Shown one piece after another: positions 59,986-64,000 of a DNA stretch of 64,000 bases. The number at the start of each line of letters is the position of its first letter. Within the stretch, counting starts at the first letter, position 1. The notes under the pieces are model-generated. The model had not been told where the DNA came from. It saw only the letters and a list, made by a program, of their open reading frames with translations, and ran no database searches. This stretch comes from Plazaster borealis (taxonomy: Eukaryota; Echinodermata; Asteroidea; Forcipulatida; Labidiasteridae): assembly GCA_021014325.1 (NCBI GenBank), contig CM037476.1, positions 13,242,827-13,306,826 on the forward strand. Reading direction: 5' to 3'. A program made the translations under genes and the position numbers.

Positions 59986-62170
59986 ATAACGATCGAACAA
60001 ATTAGACAATTTAATGAAAAAAGCTAGGCGTTCATTCTATTGCAACTTAATTGATGTTAACTCCTCAGACCCAGCTAAGCTTTTCAGAGTCACCAAAAAG
60101 TTACTGAAACAGCATTCTGATCATCAGCTTCCTCCATTCAGTGATAAAACAGAACTTGCTAACGAGATGGGTTGCTTTTTCAAAACTAAAATTGATGATA
60201 TTCATGCTAGGCTCAATTGTCAAGCTGTCAGTGGATCTATTTTGCCTAATTTCAATCTAACTTTTGATACCATGTTTGATAGGTTTCTTCCACTCACTGA
60301 ATTAGAGGTGAGAAAACTTATTATGGACTCCACACGCAGGTCATGCACATTGGATCCCATGCCAACATCTGTTGTTGTGGACTGTTTGTCACGTTGCTAC
60401 CGGTTATCACTAAGATTATTAATACTTCATTGACTTCTAGAACTTTCCCCACAGACTGGAAAGAATCCCTGTTTACTCCTCTTTTAAAAAAGGAGGGTCT
60501 TGATGTTAAACGGTTAGAAAACTATCGTCCTGTAAGCAATCTATCTTTCATTTCCAAATTAGTTGAAAGGGCAGTATTCAATCAGGTTCACAATTATATG
60601 ACTGTTAATAATTTGTACCCGCCCCTTCAGTCGGCTTACAGGAAAAACCATAGCACAGAAACCACACTCATTAAGTTGAACAATGATATTCTGTTAAAAA
60701 TGAATTCACAGCATGTTATTCTTCTGATTTTACTTGATCTTAGTTCTGCATTTGACACTGTCGATCATTCCATTTTGCTGACTCGTTTGAATAACAAATT
60801 TGGCATTGCCGGTCAGGCACTAGATTGGTTTAAATCATATTTACAGGGTAGAAGTCAGCGTATTCTCATACAGGGCGCCAAGTCTGACAAATTTGACCTT
60901 ATGTGTGGCATACCCCAGGGTTCTTGTCTTGGACCACTTTTGTTTACTATTTATTCTTCTTTTCTTTTTGATGTCATCGAACACCATTTGCCTAATTCTC
61001 TCTGTTATGCAGATGATACACAGTTGTATTTATCTTTTAAGCCTAACAGTGTGATCAATCAATCTGATGCTATTTCTGCTATGGAAAGCTTTGTTAAAGA
61101 CATTAGAACTTGGATGTTTCATGATAGACTCATGTTAAATGACACTAAAACACAATTTATTTGTCTCGGGACAAAACAACAGCTGTCTAAGATTAACATT
61201 CCCGGTATTGTTGTTTTTGATACTAATATTGTGCCTGTAAATTATGTTAAGAATCTTGGCACATGGTTTGATTCTACAATGTCTATGTCTACCCATGTTA
61301 CTAAAGTTTGTTCTGCAGCTTATTATCATCTCTACAACATTAAACGTATTAGCAAGTATTTGTCATCCAGATCACTTACTATTTTAATTCATGCTTTTGT
61401 TACTAACCGACTGGATTATTGCAATGGGTTACTTTATGGATTGCCTAGTTGTCAGTTGTCAAAGCTACAAAGGATTCAAAATGCTGCAGCTCGGCTGGTT
61501 TCGAATTCTCACCGTTGGAGTCACATAACTCCCATTCTTACCAGCTTACACTGGCTTCCTGTTAAGTTTAGGGTTGAATTCAAGATTTTACTAATGGTTT
61601 TTAAATGTTTACATGACCTTGCTCCTACTTATTTAAATGAAATAATTACTGTCAGAAGTCAAAGGTGTCACAACCTCAGGTCAACAGGTGAAGTCTTTTT
61701 AGAATATCCAAAGGGCAAAATGCTGGCTACTCTAGGAAATCGAGCTTTTTATTCAGCAGCACCTCATCTATGAAACAACTTGCCATCTCATATTCGTATA
61801 CTGCATTCACAAAGTCTTTTTAAAACTCAACTTAAAACTTTCCTTTTTAAGAAAGCCTTCATTATTAATTAATGTCAGTGAGTTTTGTATCTGTCGGTTT
61901 TTGGGGTTTTTTTTGGTGTGAACTTTTTAAATGCTTTCTTGTACCAAAGTTGCATTGTTTTTCTGCTTTTTATAGTTTCATGGTGTTCATGCACCTTTTT
62001 TGCCTGTAAGGCTTTGATTTCTATTTTGCTTATATTTTTTCTGGTGTACTTTTCTTAAACTGTTTACTACATGTATGTATTTTTCTTATGCCATTTTTAA
62101 TGTTATGCGCACTCGAACAGGCTGGTCCTGGAGAGTGCGCAATATAAAATTAATAAATTATTATTATTAC
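59986..62170 (+). mobile_element. 5'-truncated CR1/L2-like LINE
   Basis: Starts inside the linker before the RT domain (EQIRQFNEK, then KARRSFYCNLIDVNSSDPAK). RT motifs: ENYRPVSNLSFISKLVE, LDLSSAFDTVDH, GIPQGSCLGPLLF and CYADDTQLY (YADD codons at 61006-61017). Two frame changes are visible, at the A run near 60015 and near 60390, and an in-frame TGA at 61771-61773 replaces a Trp codon kept in the left arm. The C-terminal tail continues to about 61872, followed by a 3' UTR and a (TTA)n tail. It is dead. No endonuclease domain remains. Confidence 0.9.
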
Positions 62171-62430
62171 AGATTTGGTGCTGCCTGGCTTGACAACCAA
62201 GCCTTTGTATAGGGCTAGGCATCGAAGTCAGAAGCAGTTTTGGCTGTTGGTGATAAAACAGTGGAAATCTTTCATTGAATTTATGGAGACATCACCTAAA
62301 CCTGAAATCTACAATTCCCTCATCAAACACACGGATAATCAAAAAATTGGACAGGTTTGGTACTCCACGCCTTGACAACCAAGCCTTTGTTTAGGGCTGG
62401 GCATCGGAGCTAGAAGCAGTTTCAGACCTT
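62171..62430 (+). repeat. Direct repeat flanking the LINE on its 3' side, plus a third partial unit
   Basis: 62171-62345 matches 59811-59985. 62351-62430 is a further partial unit, so the sequence was already tandem to some degree. Confidence 0.8.
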
Positions 62431-62611
62431 TTTGTTAGCAATGACTCTGACAACCTCGAGTTGGGAAAGGATGGATTAAAGGTTACCAATTGGAACAAAC
62501 TTCAAAGTTAAGCTAGTCTAGTTGTACACATTCTATTTATTGTAAAAACTGCATTATTAAATTGTGGAAGAGAAGGGGTGAAATATTAAATTACTTGTAT
62601 CTGTTTCTCAG

Positions 62612-63077
62612 ATCCAAATATGCCATCCGGAAAGGTCATCAGTGTTGACCTGCAACAAAAAAACCTATAGAGGGCGCTATTCTCCTCCCAAACGCAGACT
62701 TTACTCTGTCGTCAACGCAGTCCAGCATTCTGACATTACTCAACGGTCAACTTGTAAACACGGTTGTCGGCGACATGGCGCCCAACTCAACTGGAGTCCG
62801 TTCCATAGACCGGGAGGTGATTATGGAACTCTGCAGATCTGCTCTCGGATTCGCAAGGAAAGTTCTAAGAGAGGACGGCAATTTCCTGTGCAAGTTGTGG
62901 GAAGGCCAAAAAACTGGACAGTTGAAGGAAGAACTTGCAAAAGGATTCCGAGGGGTGAAGGTCGTGAAACCAGACGCCAGCCGGAAAGAGTCGGCGCAAG
63001 TGTTCCTTCTCGGACGAGGGTTTAAGAGATACTTATTTCATTCTGTAGGTTCGAAATCATCCATTATTGGCACATGA
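62612..63077 (+). CDS. MRM2: MRM2 mitochondrial rRNA 2'-O-methyltransferase, terminal exon with frame break
   Basis: MRM2 (FTSJ2, RrmJ/FtsJ family) methylates the mitochondrial large-subunit rRNA A-loop. The exon starts after TTTCTCAG and reads DPNMPSGKVISVDLQ, the SAM-binding strand of the fold. Near 62657-62665 the frame must move by -1 to read KKPIEGAILLPNADFT, then QLVNTVVGDMAPNSTG, FLCKLWEG and SRKESAQVFLL. Asp, Lys and Glu of the K-D-K-E tetrad are present; the first Lys and the GAAPG motif belong to upstream exons that are not found in the window. In the unshifted frame a TAG follows at once (62668-62670). AATAAA at 63765-63770 could be the poly(A) signal. Confidence 0.8.
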
Positions 63078-63349
63078 TTCTTGGCACTCATGGAGTACTC
63101 GCCCGGTTCACAGACAACTGAAGATTTGGTGCTCTGCTGGAAGAACTATTGGCACTCATGATAAGATCACCGAGTACTCGCCCGGTTCACAGACAACCCA
63201 AGATTCAGCGCTAAACCAGAACTCCCTTCCAGTAGACATCTGGTATCGTTTGATAGAGCAGCTTAAGTTTTAAAAAATAGCTCAACACAACAAAATGCTC
63301 ACCAGAATATGGTTATCAGAAAAAAAGAGAAAAAAAAATGTCCCATGTA

Positions 63350-63690
63350 CTATATAATGTGACTGATATCCTGCTTACTTTTGCTGAGCAGCAAATTATT
63401 AAGAAGCGGTCTTTTCTGCTTAAGTAGCTCTTAAAGAATTGAACTGGTGTTCCTCATTTGTTTTTGAGAGTTAGTTTGCGTTTTCTTGGTTATGAATCTT
63501 ATGAATCAACTAACAAAGCCTGGATTGGGACTTAATCTACATAACTGAAATTTACCCAAGTCAGATTTTTCTTAGAACTTTGTTCCACTCTGGGTCAAGA
63601 CATAAACACTTACCCAATTAAAACTACTGCATAAACGCTGAATTCTGTGGTAAGCATTGCCATAAAATGGGGCCCGGTTCTTTACCATTC
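63350..63690. repeat. GAGCTGCTTAA-type dispersed repeat, right arm
   Basis: Mirror of 43305-43680, but with about 51 extra bases (near 63379-63430) absent on the left. Confidence 0.6.
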
Positions 63691-64000
63691 TGGTCTGCTT
63701 TTCTCAAAGAGTATTTATACCGTTCATCAAGAAATACAAAATGCACAAAATATAATTTTGTTATAATAAAACAATAATTTATTACATTTCCAGAAACCTA
63801 TATTATTTGTATTCATGTTGCATATATGTCATTTCTTTTCCTTTGTAAATATGTTGTTCAGTTTTATTAAATGCTTTTACAAAAAATGGTTTAGTTTCTT
63901 TTCATTGTTTATAAAACAATCCTTTTTTATTGGCCTTTGAAGTCTCACAGCCTTATACATTAAATGGTAAAATAGTCCCCAAAATACTGCAGTTTATTTT

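Larger units (their letters stand above)
51692..64000. repeat. Right arm of the giant inverted duplication
   Basis: Longer than the left arm because it keeps 2.97 kb (58519-61489) deleted on the left and carries a 1.3-kb TIR element (53866-55160). The segment 55165-55400 is in direct, not inverted, orientation to its partner 48950-49190, so a local inversion happened in one arm. Homology still continues at the last base of the window. Confidence 0.93.

Noticed and set aside
59811..62345. LTR retrotransposon reading of the flanking direct repeats
   Set aside because: The enclosed RT has CR1/L2 LINE motifs and a (TTA)n tail, with no integrase, protease or gag.

Overview
The window is animal nuclear DNA. 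Its genes are split by canonical GT-AG introns and encode metazoan proteins: an SLC22 transporter, CCDC181, exportin-6, Raptor and the MRM2 rRNA methyltransferase. The DNA between exons is packed with tRNA-derived SINEs, TTAA-flanked MITEs, fold-back elements, CR1/L2-type LINE tails and minisatellites. The repeat style suggests an echinoderm, most likely a sea star; that is an inference and the species cannot be read from the sequence. Two runs of exactly 500 N (20184-20683 and 41684-42183) are scaffold gaps.

Layout. 81-2141: last four exons of an SLC22 transporter. 2142-7808: intergenic DNA with LINE fragments, a long-armed fold-back element, an inverted pair of tRNA-like SINEs and another SINE. 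7809-13770: CCDC181, complete in its coding part. 13771-20183: MITEs, SINEs and tandem repeats. 20684-20971: two exportin-6 exons directly after the first gap. 20972-25666: repeats and no recognised exon. 25667-37885: fourteen 3' exons of RPTOR (linker and WD40 propeller). The Raptor N-terminal half and the rest of exportin-6 are both missing, so the order is suspicious. 37886-42979: a 12-bp minisatellite, small palindromes, a TTAA MITE and the second gap, whose two flanks are copies of one another.

42980-64000 is a very large imperfect inverted duplication centred near 51.5 kb. Each arm carries the same TRIM-like element, the same candidate exon of an unidentified gene and the same terminal exon of MRM2. 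The arms differ: the left arm lacks a 2.97-kb block containing the last two exons of the unidentified gene and most of a LINE, while the right arm carries a 1.3-kb TIR element and a small inversion. This may be a true inverted segmental duplication or two haplotypes joined head to head.

The genes do not form a pathway; they are neighbours. Several show defects: a reading-frame break in one Raptor exon, a missing 5' splice site in Raptor, and a frame break in MRM2 that falls on a sequence matching a -1 ribosomal frameshift heptamer. Assembly error, pseudogene decay and real biology cannot be told apart from this sequence alone.
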